Shown here: piece after piece, positions 36,397 through 47,083 of the stretch | Layout of the letters: each line of letters starts with the position of its first letter | How positions within the stretch are numbered: position 1 is the stretch's first letter | Assembly (NCBI GenBank): GCA_015501585.1 | Contig: JADNRY010000242.1 | Coordinates: forward strand, 30,073-94,072 | Reading direction: 5' to 3' | DNA from: Rhodocollybia butyracea | Lineage: Eukaryota; Basidiomycota; Agaricomycetes; Agaricales; Omphalotaceae | Length of the DNA: 64,000 nucleotides | The notes under the pieces: generated by a model | What the model saw: the letters and a program-made list of their open reading frames with translations, nothing else | What the model was told of the DNA's origin: nothing | The model's database searches: none | Program-made: the position numbers and the translations under genes

Positions 36397-37732
36397 CTAT
36401 TTGACAGTGTCCAATACCGTATGCGCAGGCAGCACCCGGACGTATTTATTCTGCTGCGGATTCGGCGCGATAGCGAGGGCGTGTTCGAGGTCGTGTTCGA
36501 GGTCGTCTAGGAGGTCGGTGGGGTCTTCTATGCCGACGCAGAGGCGGATGAGGTGTTCGGGGAGCGCGGGTTGCTGGGTCTATTGAGGCGTGGCTAGAGG
36601 GAAGGGAAACTGTCAGTAGTGCTTAACGGGGAGGAAGGGGGACGTAAGAAAAGAACGTAAGAAAAGAACGTACGACATAACACAAGGCATATTAATCAAC
36701 CTATTCACACAATCAAAGCTCACACTAAGTACCAATCGCCCACAGCCTCGTCCCCACGATCCTCCTTATCGATGGCCTTATCCCTCGTCTTGAAGCTCAG
36801 CGCTCCTAGCGTTCGGCACCGCGTCGTTTCCCTCTGATATCCGCTCCTTTGAAGTTGCGGGCATGGAGGTACGAGGCGACGAGGTGGGAGCCTGGAGGCC
36901 TATTGGCGGTCCATGCGCACAGTTATGGTTTTGACGCCGCGGAGGAGGAGGAAGCAGTTGATTGGAGTTGAACGATGAACGTTAGGGTGTTGCCAACGCT
37001 GTATATGGTGGATGCTATTTGCTGGAAGGGGCACACCTTGGCTAAATCACCCCGATTACAAGTAATCATACCCGCCATAAGGTCATGCATTCATTGTGGC
37101 CACTAACTTCCGATTCGTCCCGCTATCATACACAATATCCGCACCATGTTCCAGGGGCCTTTGTAAATATGGGCTCATCATCGTATAGATCACCACAGTC
37201 GCAGCAGGCGCGTTCCTTCACCTCCCTACTAATCAATGCAAGATCGGCGATTTTCAATAACGGATTTGCCGGAGATTCGAGGAGGACCATGGTGGGTTTG
37301 GACGGGTGGATGTAAGGGGATGAAAGGGATGACGGCATTGTGGTGTCGATGTGACGCCGAAGAGCCTGTTGGTGCCGCCGTATAGATTGTCGCCGGCGAA
37401 TGAGCATGAGGCGGATGAGATTTTTGTGATGTGGTGTTCTATTGAGGGTAGGATTAAGATCTGGAAGGGAGAGATAGATTTAGAGCTTACCTATAGCTAG
37501 ATGACTTCAATGATGTCGGATTCCCACTTTGCGAGTAAGTAGTTGTATTCGTTACCAACGTCCTTGAACGTTTGAGCGCTCCGTTCTAGTATATAGGCCC
37601 AGAACTGCAGTCCTTCAAAGCTTCATCGATAGATTCTCGACTGTGACACAGTGTAGACAATTTGTGCGGGCGTAAAGGTGTCTCTGGATCTTCATGGTGT
37701 AGAGGCGTTTTTGTGTCTATTATTAGAGTCAT
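36397..37732 (-). pseudogene. Cystathionine beta-lyase/gamma-synthase-like pseudogene (module B)
   Basis: From an ATG at 37732 (MTLIIDTKTPLHHEDPETP) it carries a damaged GNEYNY exon near 37550. It also has PYIHPSKPTMVLLESPANPLLKIADLALISREVKER (about 37230-37320) and a scrambled segment where DNTMMSPY and the PLP-Lys motif should be. The family C-terminus HLIRLCVGIEDPTDLLDDLEHDLEHALAIAPN follows (about 36440-36560), ending with a TAG at 36397-36399. Large internal deletions and rearrangements separate these blocks, so it cannot encode an active enzyme. Confidence 0.78.
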
Positions 37733-37993
37733 TTTTTCGGTGGTTGGGTTTTTTGGATGGATTTGTTGGACTGGCGCGTCGTAGAGATCGAAGATAAAGA
37801 TATAGGGAGAAAGTGTAAGAAGGGTGGCACGGAGAGAAAAATCAAGAGTTATGTGGCGTGACTCTCTAAATTAGGATGGTTCAAGCGCCAATAGCCGGCG
37901 TCTACATATCAAGTTGATGAGTTCGGTTTTTTGTTACTTTTACTCTTTTTCTCAAGGATATCGATAAAGCTCTGTAATACACAGTCAACAACC

Positions 37994-38258
37994 ATGGGTT
38001 CCTCATTGACATGTCTCAGGTTTCTTCTGAAATTCTCTCAGCACTCTAGAGCTCTATGGTTAATAAACTCAGCAACGACGGTATTGACGCATTCGACTAC
38101 ATGGAACACAGTGACTCTTTTGGATACCACTATCCGATGTGGCATTCCATCAAAGGGGACGCTCTCCGCGCATCTCGACTCTGTGAAACAAGACGCTGCT
38201 CAAGCACCCTCCCCACGCCAACCGCTTTCCTCTATCGTCGATGGTCCCACCTATGATC
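37994..38258 (+). pseudogene. Gene U remnant, N-terminal part (module B)
   Basis: It starts MGSSLTCLRFLLKFSQ and, after a frame change, has NKLSNDGIDAFDYMEHSDSFGYHYPMWHSIKGDALRAS. This matches the N-terminal part of gene U at 31134. The rest of the gene is absent. Confidence 0.6.
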
Positions 38259-38409
38259 CCATATATGAGTACTTAAGCACTCAAGTACTTAATCCTTGCT
38301 GGTTAATCCTCGTCTTCGTCCTTTCCGCGTCACTAAGTAGATTCACTCAAGTGGCGATCATTTATCATTTATCCATGCCCTAGCTTCTTCCCGACCTCTT
38401 TGTAACCTC

Positions 38410-38962
38410 ACACTTGCGAGTGTGGGCCACCACGCCAAGCGTGTGGCAGGTACGAGTCCTGCAAGACACTAGTTTGAGATTTCATAAGTATGGAAAAGGT
38501 AACAATAATCCCAGCGCATCCAGTAAAAGGTCCATGCTGCGGAATCAGCCTGAGATTCTGAAAAGTCAATAACAAACACTGACTCAGTGCAAGGATTGTC
38601 AGAAAATCAGGACTTTAAGCAGAAATTGCTTGTTTAACCTCTGGCAGGCACTGATAACTGCAGTCGACCCCGCATGGCAAGAGGTTTGCACTTGGCAATT
38701 AAGTATCAAAAAGCTTAGGGTAGGGTTCAAGTGTACTTTTGAAATTTGCAGCAGCACACAAAGGAAGCAGTGTGACGGTAAGCGGCGTAAGCGAAAATGG
38801 GAACGCCGATAAATCCACGGAGTCACATGACGGGCGCTTTGACATTTCTAAATATGGTGAAACGATTCTCCCAAATTTGGGCAAGATCAGCCCCAATTGG
38901 GACAAAATTCCCACGCGAAACCGGCCATAAGGACGAGCCTTCATTACATTCAGGACTCGTAA
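38410..38962 (+). mobile_element. SINE-like repeat, copy with 7-bp flanking duplication
   Basis: The element is bounded by the direct repeat TAACCTC (38403-38409 and 38963-38969). The head contains GTGTGGGCCACCACGCCAAGC followed by GGTACGAGTCC, which differs at one position from the Pol III B-box consensus GGTTCGANTCC. The tail ends ATTCAGGACTCGTAA, the inverse of the head's TACGAGTCCTG. A related copy at 41986-42422 is inverted, and one at 47873-48957 is in the same orientation. A non-autonomous, possibly tRNA-derived retroposon is inferred. Confidence 0.65.
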
Positions 38963-38969
38963 TAACCTC

Positions 38970-39815
38970 TTCAACCCCGATCCAACATCGTTTCCGCTTC
39001 TAGTGTTTCTAATACAGAACCTCAAGTGCTTGTAAATGCTCTGTGCTTCATCCCCTCCTTCCCCTCTTTTTTAATCCATCTACCTCGTTATCCCGTTATC
39101 CCGTTAATCCCACTTGTTCATCCCCTCCTTCCCCTCCTTACCCCTCTCTACTCCCTCTCCTCTCCCTCAAACCTTCGTGCTTGTGCATGTGCATATATGC
39201 TTTTTTTTCAGATTTCGATCCTCCATGATATATGTTAGTCTTTCAAAAAGTACTTTGATGTAGTTCTCCTTGCTCTCCCCTTTGCTCTCTCTCTCTCTTT
39301 CGCTATAGTTGGCTTTCCGATGTTTCCTGAGTGATTCCTTCCGTGTTGCTTTCCTTGTTGTTGCTGGTGCTACGGTCTACTATAGTTGATATTTACTCGT
39401 CATACTGTAAACTACTCTTGAATCTCGCTATGCATAGTAAAGATCGACGTATATCACTTCAGCTATCTAGCTACACTAGAAAGTACAAGAGCAAGTACCC
39501 TCGTAATCAGACCTCAAATGTTGCACCATTGAATCTTGGGGGGGTTTCCATAAACAGAAACAGAAAGCATGTTAGGATACTATGATAGTTATTATATTTT
39601 TTAGTCAAGGAAAAAATCTTCTCATCCTTCTTCTCATTTTTCTTCTGTGTCTGCCTTTTCACCCCAACTGGCGCGCCTAAAGTTCAAACCCAAAGACAAA
39701 CCTGTCTGCACCTCCAATATGATATCTATTGAAAATAAGATGATTAGTCGGGCATATGTTTGGCATATGTAGTAGTAGTATTATGCTCTGCTCCGCTCTA
39801 CAGCGGGGTCCCGTG
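38970..39815. other. Region with pyrimidine-rich tracts, no gene
   Basis: Long C/T-rich stretches (39045-39180, 39255-39305) and no motif-bearing frame. The 5-bp target site of the following LTR element is at 39811-39815. Confidence 0.4.
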
Positions 39816-40025
39816 TGTTGAGAACGGACCGCCGGTCCGACGACGTTTGTTTCGGGCTCAAGTAGCACCACCAGCATGATACCCGCCACCCCGTGTCTTA
39901 CTGTATTTGTTATTACTTTACTATTTATATTGACTACCGTACTTCCAATAAAGGGATCGTTTGCGCCCCCTAAATTCTGTCTGATAAGCTTTTGCTTATT
40001 ATCGCTTCTGGACCTATCGCTCACA

Positions 40026-40037
40026 GGTTATGGGCCC
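40026..40037 (+). other. Primer binding site, half-tRNA type
   Basis: GGTTATGGGCCC is complementary to an anticodon-stem/loop fragment of initiator tRNA-Met (...GGGCCCATAACC), not to a tRNA 3' end. This is the arrangement known from Copia elements of Drosophila. Confidence 0.7.
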
Positions 40038-40102
40038 CGCCTCTGCTTACTAAACCACGTACTCGATCACCACCGCTTCTGAGGAGGCCCGTTTGCCCGT
40101 AC

Positions 40103-40255
40103 CGTCACCAACTCTTCCTGTGGGAAGCCGCTTGCTATTTTTGTTGTACCGACCCTTCCTGTGGGAAGCCGCCCGTGTTTATATTGAAGATCGACTCTTC
40201 CTGAGGGAAGCCGTTTGCCGCTGCACCGTTACTGACTCCTGTGGGAGCTTCGCCG
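40103..40255 (+). repeat. Leader repeats CTTCCTGTGGGAAGCCG
   Basis: Three near-identical copies and one partial copy lie between the primer binding site and the gag ATG. Each can form a small hairpin (CTTCC/GGAAG). A role in RNA packaging or dimerisation is speculation. Confidence 0.75.
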
Positions 40256-40257
40256 AA

Positions 40258-41163
40258 ATGCCGGACACTCGCCGTGACTTGAACACCATTATGCTGAAGG
40301 ATGACCAGTCCGAGGACTTGTATGGAAATTGGCAGATGCAGACTAGAGCTGTGTTGAGGAAGAAGAAGTTGTTGGCATATGTTGAGAGAGAGGAGAGAGA
40401 GAGAGATTCTAATGGAGAGTATGTTGAAGATATTGGAAAGCCGAAAGCGCCGGAGCCGATGACGGGAATTAGTACTAAGACTTGGAAGTCATGGAAGGAG
40501 AAGAGTGATGAAGCCGCTGGACTTATATTCGAACATCTTGACCCGGACCAGTACACTATCGTCAGGGGAATTGATGACAGCCCACTTGCAATGTGGGAAG
40601 CACTTGCCGAGTATCACCTTGTTAAAGGTCTTGGATCCATTGTCTCCATCTACAAGAAAATCATGCGGTCTCACAAGGATGAAATCATCTCCATCGCTTC
40701 CCATGTATCCACCATTCGCAAACTTGTTGATCATTTGGAGAACCTTGGCGAGCCTGTCTCCACATCCTTCATGGTTGCTTGTATTCTAGTCTCTCTTCCA
40801 GAGGACTACCGACCGATCATCTTGAAACTCGATGGAGATCTGAGGATTTCAGATATCAACTATGTTACTGCTCGCTTGCAGAACTTTGATGTCACCTATG
40901 GCAAGGGACCGAACCAGTCTCCGTCCATTGTATCGGGTGGGGATATTTCTATGGCTCAGACTCAAGGCTTGATGGCTCGCACGCGCCGCCCTGTTTCCGA
41001 ACTCACATGTTTCAACTGTGGGAAACGTGGCCATATCCGAGCCAACTGTCGGGAGCCCCCTCATGCTAATCCAGATCCTGCTAGTATGACAACGCTCATG
41101 GCTTTGACTTCAGGTCAGCCTGCCGCTCATGTTGGGGAGCTCACTCAATATTATGAAGCCTAA
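40258..41163 (+). CDS. Gag protein of the TR-GAG element
   Basis: This is a 301-residue capsid/nucleocapsid protein that should form the virus-like particle of the retrotransposon. The ATG at 40258 (MPDTRRDLN) is the first after the leader repeats, although the frame is open upstream. The capsid part is Copia/UBN2-like: WKEKSDEAAGLIFEHLDPDQY, SPLAMWEALAEYH, and VSTSFMVACILVSLPEDYRPIILKL. A CCHC zinc knuckle lies near residue 255 (CFNCGKRGHIRANC). The frame then ends without any protease. It is uninterrupted, unlike the gag of the Copia element at 52 kb. Confidence 0.88.
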   Translation: MPDTRRDLNTIMLKDDQSEDLYGNWQMQTRAVLRKKKLLAYVEREERERDSNGEYVEDIGKPKAPEPMTGISTKTWKSWKEKSDEAAGLIFEHLDPDQYTIVRGIDDSPLAMWEALAEYHLVKGLGSIVSIYKKIMRSHKDEIISIASHVSTIRKLVDHLENLGEPVSTSFMVACILVSLPEDYRPIILKLDGDLRISDINYVTARLQNFDVTYGKGPNQSPSIVSGGDISMAQTQGLMARTRRPVSELTCFNCGKRGHIRANCREPPHANPDPASMTTLMALTSGQPAAHVGELTQYYEA

Positions 41164-41528
41164 CTGGGTTCTTGAAGTCGTGGGAGCCTTTTTTGTATGT
41201 TCTCTCTCATTCTGTTTCTTTTGGACTGTTTCTGTTTCTTTGTTTATTTATCTTCTTATGTGGTACGTTCTGTGTACCTTGGCCCTCACAAGTGGGAGTG
41301 TTGAGAACGGACCGCCGGTCCGACGACGGTTGTTTCGGGCTCAAGTAGCACCACCGGCATGATACCCGCCACCCCGTGTCTTACTGTATTTGTTATTACT
41401 TTACTATTTATATTGACTACCGTACTTCCAATAAAGGGATTGTTTGCGCCCCCCGTTTCCGCGCCCCCTAAATTCTGTCTGATAAGCTTTTGCTTATTAT
41501 CGCTTCTGGACCTATTGCTCACACCGTG

Positions 41529-41985
41529 CGGCCCCTAAGGGAGAGAAGCAGCGAGAGAAGCAGCGAGCTCGGACCCACAAAGGGAACTTGGTAGACTGCA
41601 AACCCTCCCGGAGGGGAGGTAGCAGACAGGGAATAGGTACACAGGTGATATAATGTTTTAGTTAGCTAGTCAGTCCTCGTAATCCGAATTATTTGATGAA
41701 TCCCGATAAACTTCCTTACTCTTATCAGCAATGAACCGCTTCCGGTGGAAAAACACCCCATGTACAAACTTTAGCGGAGGGGACCACATAATCCCAGTGG
41801 AAATGAACAGTGAAGTGATGAGGCATCTGAGAAGCGGTTCTGGGGTGGGGGAAAGAGAGGAGACGTGATGGATAGAAAATCAGAGCGAGTCGACGCAATG
41901 AATGGGATACGGTTGGACCGACACTGAAGGAGGACATGCTGTGGCGTCACCACAAGCACGGCACACCTTGAGCTGCCACTTAAAG
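41529..41985. other. Unassigned flank
   Basis: It starts with a short repeat of AGAGAAGCAGCG near 41540-41570. No coding motif is seen. Confidence 0.35.
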
Positions 41986-42422
41986 TTACGAGTCCTGAAT
42001 GTAATGAAGGCTCGTCCTTATGGCCGGTTTTGCGTGGGAATTTTCTCCCAATTAGGGTTGATCTTGCCCAAATTTGGAAGAATCGTTTCCCCATATTTAG
42101 AAATGTCAAAGCACTTGACATGTGACTTTCTGATGTGCCCACTTATTTCATGTTACCCAAAACTTCGCCGCATCTGATACCTTTTTACTCTTGAACTTCT
42201 TGCATCAAACACTGTTGTGGTTGCACCTCTAATGTGCAGATTATCAGTGCTGTACATTTTTTTTGCCACATGTGACACAGTGTTTATTCATCTTGATAAT
42301 ACTTCCATTTTTGTAGCCCCCGCACTTTTCATCAGTGGTCGTTGCAGTGCACAATTCATAACTAGTCTCTTGCAGGACTCATACCTGCCACGCGCTTGGC
42401 GTGGTGGCCCACACTCGCAAGT
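41986..42422 (-). mobile_element. SINE-like repeat, inverted copy
   Basis: Read on the minus strand it begins ACTTGCGAGTGTGGGCC, has the GGTATGAGTCC box, and ends TTACATTCAGGACTCGTAA. It shares the CCGGCCATAAGGACGAGCC block with the copy at 38410-38962. No clear flanking duplication was found. Confidence 0.62.
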
Positions 42423-42992
42423 TATAAGGCCCTAGAGTCACGTCGAGTGAAACTACTGGGGTCTCGCTACGTGTCTATATAGGTCAGACTTGAATAAAGG
42501 GAAAATTTATGAATGAAAGAAAGGAAGCAACTTATTCCGTGGGTCAACATGATGGCGGGACTTCTTGATCTCTGGATCACCGATAATACTACCTCTTGGT
42601 GGGCAATCCAAAAGGTATACCATATAAGGGGGTGTGCATATACAGAGAGCGATTTTTTCGAAGCTAAAAAGGTTTTAAAACTCCTTTCTTCACTGGAGTG
42701 AAAACACAACTTGCTAGTAGACGCTTCCAAACGTGTCGCTCGTCCAGATGTAGCCGACATATTCTAAACTTCAGTCAAAATAAACTTTATTACCGCTTCA
42801 GGTAAAACTAATTTTAAAATTCGGAGCCACCGGCCTTCAATTGTATTGCTTTTTTGCCATAAAACCGCTTAACAGTGGAGTTAAGCGACTGTTGTATTTC
42901 ACAGGCTAATTCATACGGTAGTGAGAAGTCTTCTATACTTACTTGCATGAATGAAGGCTCAATTGGTGATTCTTCGAGACTTCAAGGTGATT
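42423..42992. other. Region without a recognised gene
   Basis: A 62-codon frame at 42513-42701 has no family resemblance that I can see. No repeat boundaries were noticed. Confidence 0.35.
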
Positions 42993-43457
42993 ACGCCACG
43001 ACCGTGGTTGGTTTCGAGTGAGAAAGTGAAGATTTCAGACCAGTTTTTATCTTTCGCCAAATGGTTTGTTCGGCTGCGTTTTAGCCCCGGTCTATGTGGA
43101 GACTGCTTGTGGCGTGATCTTTGTCGAAGTAGATTGATGAGATGAATATATTTCACAACCCTTATTTCTCAAGCAGAGAACGTTTAGCCAGGTTCAGCCC
43201 CGGTCTATGCTGGTCTATGTGGAGACTGCTTGTGGCATATGTAATAATCTCTCATAATCTTTGTCGAAGTAGATTGATGAGATGAATATATTTCCCAACC
43301 CTTATTTCTCAAGCAGAGAAAAAAATCCTTCATTCTGGCAGTCTCCTTGCAACAGACCGGGGCAAAAAAGCAGCCGAACAAACCATTTGGCGAAAGATAA
43401 AAGCTGGTCCGAAATCTCCTTCACTTCCTCACTCGAAAACCAACCACGGTCGTTCAA
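42993..43457. repeat. Inverted repeat (arms about 110 bp) with tandem duplication in its centre
   Basis: The left arm (42993-43103; GACCGTGGTTGGTTTCGAG...TTTCGCCAAATGGTTTGTTCGGCTGC) is the imperfect reverse complement of the right arm (43341-43457). The loop contains two direct copies of a ~100-bp unit (AGCCCCGGTCTATG to TTATTTCTCAAGCAGAGAA). The right arm ends about 25 bp before the start codon of the secreted-protein gene at 43480. Confidence 0.8.
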
Positions 43458-43479
43458 GTACACTTCGCCCATACTCATT

Positions 43480-43818
43480 ATGCCCTCTAAACACTCTAAA
43501 CTTGCTTTCGTTATTGCCACTCTTGTTGCTCTCTCGGCCGCTAGAGGAACCCTCGGACTTCCCAAGCTTCCCGCGGGCCTTCCCAAGCCTCCCGGTGGCC
43601 TTAGTATACTACTAGGCCTCATCGACATCTCTTGCATGTAAGTCTTTCCTCCTACTATCGAGCCTTCTGTTCTGATTGTCTCCTTAGCCCCATAATAGAC
43701 TTCCATTCCATATCCCTGTATCTGGCTCTTTTCTTTCAGATGTATTGACTACAAGACATGGTCACCGCTTTCTAATACAATGATAACAATCTCGCCTTTC
43801 GCCAATACCTGTAACTAA
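43480..43818 (+). CDS. Small secreted protein candidate, 2 exons, 78 aa
   Basis: Exon 1 (43480-43637) encodes a signal peptide, MPSKHSKLAFVIATLVALSA, followed by a Pro/Leu/Gly-rich stretch with a repeated LPKLPAGLPKPPGGL pattern and ISC. A GT-AG intron (43638-43739) with a good TTCTTTCAG acceptor joins to ICIDYKTWSP and a C-terminal TCN. The mature peptide would be under 60 residues with three Cys. No homologue is recognised; it is a candidate effector-like or surface peptide. The inverted repeat just upstream would be part of its promoter. Confidence 0.55.
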
Positions 43819-45220
43819 CCATGGAACTTATGGAAGTGGTTGTAATACCTGCTGAGAACCCGTGTCTTCTATCTCGGACTCGCCTACCTCCTGCTTTAAC
43901 CTTGACACAAATATTGTAATGCTCCAGCGTAAATTAGAATCCCGTAAGCTTATAAGATAGATGTCGAGCGGTATTGGTACCGCGAGATGGTCGTAATCAT
44001 TAAACTGTGTCCCTAGTGAGGGTTGAGTTTCCCATCGAAAGGGGCCTTGAGTCTCTAGACGAGAGTCGCGTCTCCCGGCGAAAGGGGAGTTATAGGGCTC
44101 AGCCTTGAGAAGGAGACAAAATAGAAAATAATAGTTGTTATTGAAGATGATGATTCTATTTAGCGCTCTGTGCGCTTTAGCTAAACTCGGCTCATTGGTA
44201 TGCTATCTAATCTACAGTATGTACGATATACGATCCGTCACAAATATCACCTTCACTACCTTGGCCTTAGCTCATATCACTTCCCCTCTCTATTCCACAC
44301 CTCTTTGAGCAGTGCGAGAAGCACGCTCGCATCCGGAGATAGCTCGCGGACTCAATGTCAAGAGCGAGTTATGTCGAAGAACCTTTGTTCAATGGTTCCT
44401 GTATCTCCCAGCCCACGACACACCAAACAAATATGCTTTGAATACGCTATTGATACACATAAGTAATGTTTCAGTGAGAATGTTAATCTTGGGCTCGCAC
44501 ACTGGACTCAGACTGTCCGAGCCGCCAGTGACTCGTACTTCCGGTTTCCCGGACTCTCTGGTCCCGATCTCCCTCTTCCTTTCCCCCTGTGAACTTAACG
44601 ATGAGATGAAGAATGATTTTTTTAGGAATCCACAGGGAATTCATTGCTGACTGACACTTTGCAGATCCCACCGTTGGCGTGCAGTGTTCCCGCTACTCCT
44701 TTCCCTATTGCGGATGATGTGTAGTGCTCCGGCATTACTACCAGTGACCACTATCGAAAGCACCAACTCCATCGTTACCCGTAAACCCTGGCTTTGTAAG
44801 GAAGGAAGGAAGGAAGAGTTAGTACTTGGGTTTTGTTTTTTCTTAGTTTGTGCTTGTATGCGAAATTGAAAATTGATACATACTTAAATGATTCCTTTTG
44901 TGTTATGTGAATGTGAGACAACGGCAAAGATACGGTGAAGAATACGAAGAATTAGCATAGGGCATCAGTGAAGCTAGGATACCTGCTTTTGGTTTGGCTC
45001 TGGGACGGTGGTGGGTCATCGACTCCTTGGAGATGCCACGCAGAACAGTACTTGGGGTTTACTCTGACAATGGTTTTGCCAAACTCAGTCCTTTGTTGAA
45101 TGCTGAGCGCTGAGTAGGCACACTTTGATCAAATATTAGCAAATGTGAGGCATCATCGAACAAAATTGATAACCCGAATAATCTCTAAACAATATTGAAA
45201 CGACGGGTGGCTCGACAAGT
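43819..45220. other. Region without a recognised gene
   Basis: It contains a GGAA microsatellite near 44800-44815 and several short frames without motifs. Confidence 0.35.
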
Positions 45221-45826
45221 ATGCACTCTTCACCAGCACTCATCATACTCCTGAGTCCTCAGACTCGCTCTTGCCCCTGCAGCACTCGTTACTCCTATCT
45301 TATCTCCCCGTCCCATTCCTGCTCTCCCTGCTCTTTCTCCTTTTCCTTGCCAGGCCGCTCCTCCCACTAATTTCAAGTTCACCTGCAGTAATGTTATTGA
45401 ACCAGTCTGCTGCGCTGTAAGTGTCGTGGGTCCAGGAGGCGGGGGCATTACAGCTGAAGTTTACATCGATATCAATGATCACAGTGGGTAAGCTGGCAAG
45501 TAATTTATAATTTTATATATCAACCTTACTTGCGTTGAAGCTCAGTGGTTCTCGTAATGGGTTTTTTGACAGTACGAAACCTGCGAAATATCCTGTGATT
45601 TATGACTCGATCACTCACTGGAAACTCTACTCTTGCCTCTTTCAGACTTTCCTGTTTTGACGCTAAACCGCTCCCAAACAATTCTTCCGATGGCGCCCCC
45701 AGACTGTGCTACGAGAACGGCTTTCCGACTCCCATTGAGGGTGATGGTTTAGGTTTAAATTGCACCGATCTCGAGGATAACGATTCCTGGTATGCTAAGT
45801 ATTTTGATGGATTTGTTAAAACTTGA
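45221..45826 (+). pseudogene. Secreted Cys-containing protein, probably frameshifted
   Basis: The ATG at 45221 begins a hydrophobic stretch, MHSSPALIILL. The natural continuation of the signal region (RLALAPAALVTPIL) is in another frame, so a 1-nt shift near 45250-45260 is likely. The mature part reads NFKFTCSNVIEPVCCAVSVVGPGGGGITAEVYIDIN. After an intron or gap around 45480-45620 it continues with FRLSCFDAKPLP, APRLCYENGF and LNCTDLEDNDSWYAKYFDGF, and stops at 45826. The double Cys and scattered single Cys suggest a disulfide-bonded secreted protein. No named family is recognised. Confidence 0.5.
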
Positions 45827-46229
45827 CTCATCGTTCGACGTTGACTTCATAGCCCTACCCTGGATGCGGTTTGAATATGTGTGATATAGCACAATTACTT
45901 ACTGCAGTTCTGCAGCAAATGGCTTTGGCGTCGACTGTTCAGATACCGATGTATCAACTGCAAGTAGAGAAAGGCGTGCCGCGACTTTGAGAAGAAATGT
46001 TTGAGAGTCACTTGAGAGGGGGATCCTTGTGTAGTGCGTGTTTCACAGGTTGCGTAAAGTACATATTCACGGAACAAGTTCTTGCATTGACTTTGACTAC
46101 TGCAACGCCAAATGCGACATTAGAACTCGATCAGCGCTTATTCAAGAACATGCTGGATTCGCCACGACTTTTCTTCGCTAATTACTACAAGACGGACCGG
46201 GATAGGCTACATACCACGACTTTCTTGAG
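45827..46229. other. Unassigned spacer
   Basis: A 102-codon plus frame from 45997 is not supported by motifs, and its end overlaps the PLP-enzyme remnant on the other strand. Confidence 0.35.
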
Positions 46230-46757
46230 GTCGTCCACCACAATCACACCAGGCGCGTTCCTTTACCTCCCTGCTAATCAACGCAAGATCTGCGATTTTC
46301 AATAGAGGGTTTGTCGGGCTCTCGAGGAGGACCATGGCGGTTTTGGTTGAGTGGATGAAGGGGATGACGGCGTTGGGATCAGTGGTGTCGACGTGGTGGA
46401 CGGTGACGTGGAGCGGATGAAGGTGAGGAGCCTGTTGGTGCCGCCGGCAATGATCTCATCTCTGGGTTTGAGGAGACGGAGGATGTCATCAAGCGCTGCC
46501 ATGCCGGAGGAGACTCAGGAGACAGCGAACGCGTGAGGCGGATGGATTTTGGTGATGTGTGGTGTTCTAACTATAAGAAATCCAGGAGAGATTTAGAAAG
46601 GAGGATATCGTACCTAGATGACTTCATGTCGGATTCTCACTTCTCGAGTAATGGTATTCATAACCGGCGTCCTTGAGCTTGAGATCTAGCTTGAGAGCTT
46701 GAGCATTGCACGTGTGCACTCTGATATATCGGCGCAGCACTGCTCCCATACTGGTCC
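46230..46757 (-). pseudogene. Cystathionine beta-lyase/gamma-synthase-like gene, 3' part, split by insertion (module C)
   Basis: From the insertion site it reads DQYGSS, a damaged SGNPT exon near 46650, then AALDDILRLLKPRDEIIAGGTNRLLTFIRS. A frame-shifted VDTTDP region, LESPTNPLL and SREVKER follow, and it breaks off near 46230. Its N-terminal coding part lies 13 kb away at 59855-59990. The two halves align to the same gene in modules A and B. Confidence 0.78.
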
Positions 46758-46809
46758 TTCATCCCCAGTCAAAAGTCCGGATGGCCAGACCGGACCAGAG
46801 CGTGTAAAA

Positions 46810-47083
46810 CACTACGCCAGCGTCAAAAAATATCGGGCGAAATTATCGCCGAAAGTATTGTTGTAATTACTTACCTTTTTCAATAAGAATTACGGTTGAA
46901 AAATCTTATGAAAAATACATTGTAATTGATTGTCTTTTTCTTTTGAAATTTCGCCGGTAATCAATTGTATATTTCGCTCGAAAAAGGCAATGAGATTACT
47001 TATCTATTTCGCTCGTGATTAATTAAAAATTTCGAACGAAATTTTTACAAGGTAATAACTGGAAGTTCGGTCATGTGATGTAC
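46810..47083 (+). repeat. Long inverted repeat, left arm (CACTACGCCAGCGTC...)
   Basis: About 274 bp, AT-rich, matching the reverse complement of 58563-58829 with few differences. The outer end is CACTACGCCAGCGTCAAAAA, preceded by AAA at 46807-46809. The inner end is near CGGTCATGTGAT. Confidence 0.85.

Larger units (their letters stand above)
39816..41523 (+). mobile_element. Gag-only LTR retrotransposon (TR-GAG type, Copia-like), 1.7 kb
   Basis: The element has near-identical LTRs, 39816-40025 and 41299-41523; they differ mainly by a ~15-bp insertion. Each starts TGTTGAGAACGG and ends CTCACA. Flanking 5-bp target duplications are CCGTG (39811-39815 and 41524-41528). A primer binding site GGTTATGGGCCC follows LTR1 directly, and a purine tract AAGTGGGAG precedes LTR2. 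The only internal gene is gag. There is no protease, integrase, reverse transcriptase or RNase H, so it must move in trans. The intact gag, clean duplications and similar LTRs suggest a recent insertion. Confidence 0.9.
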
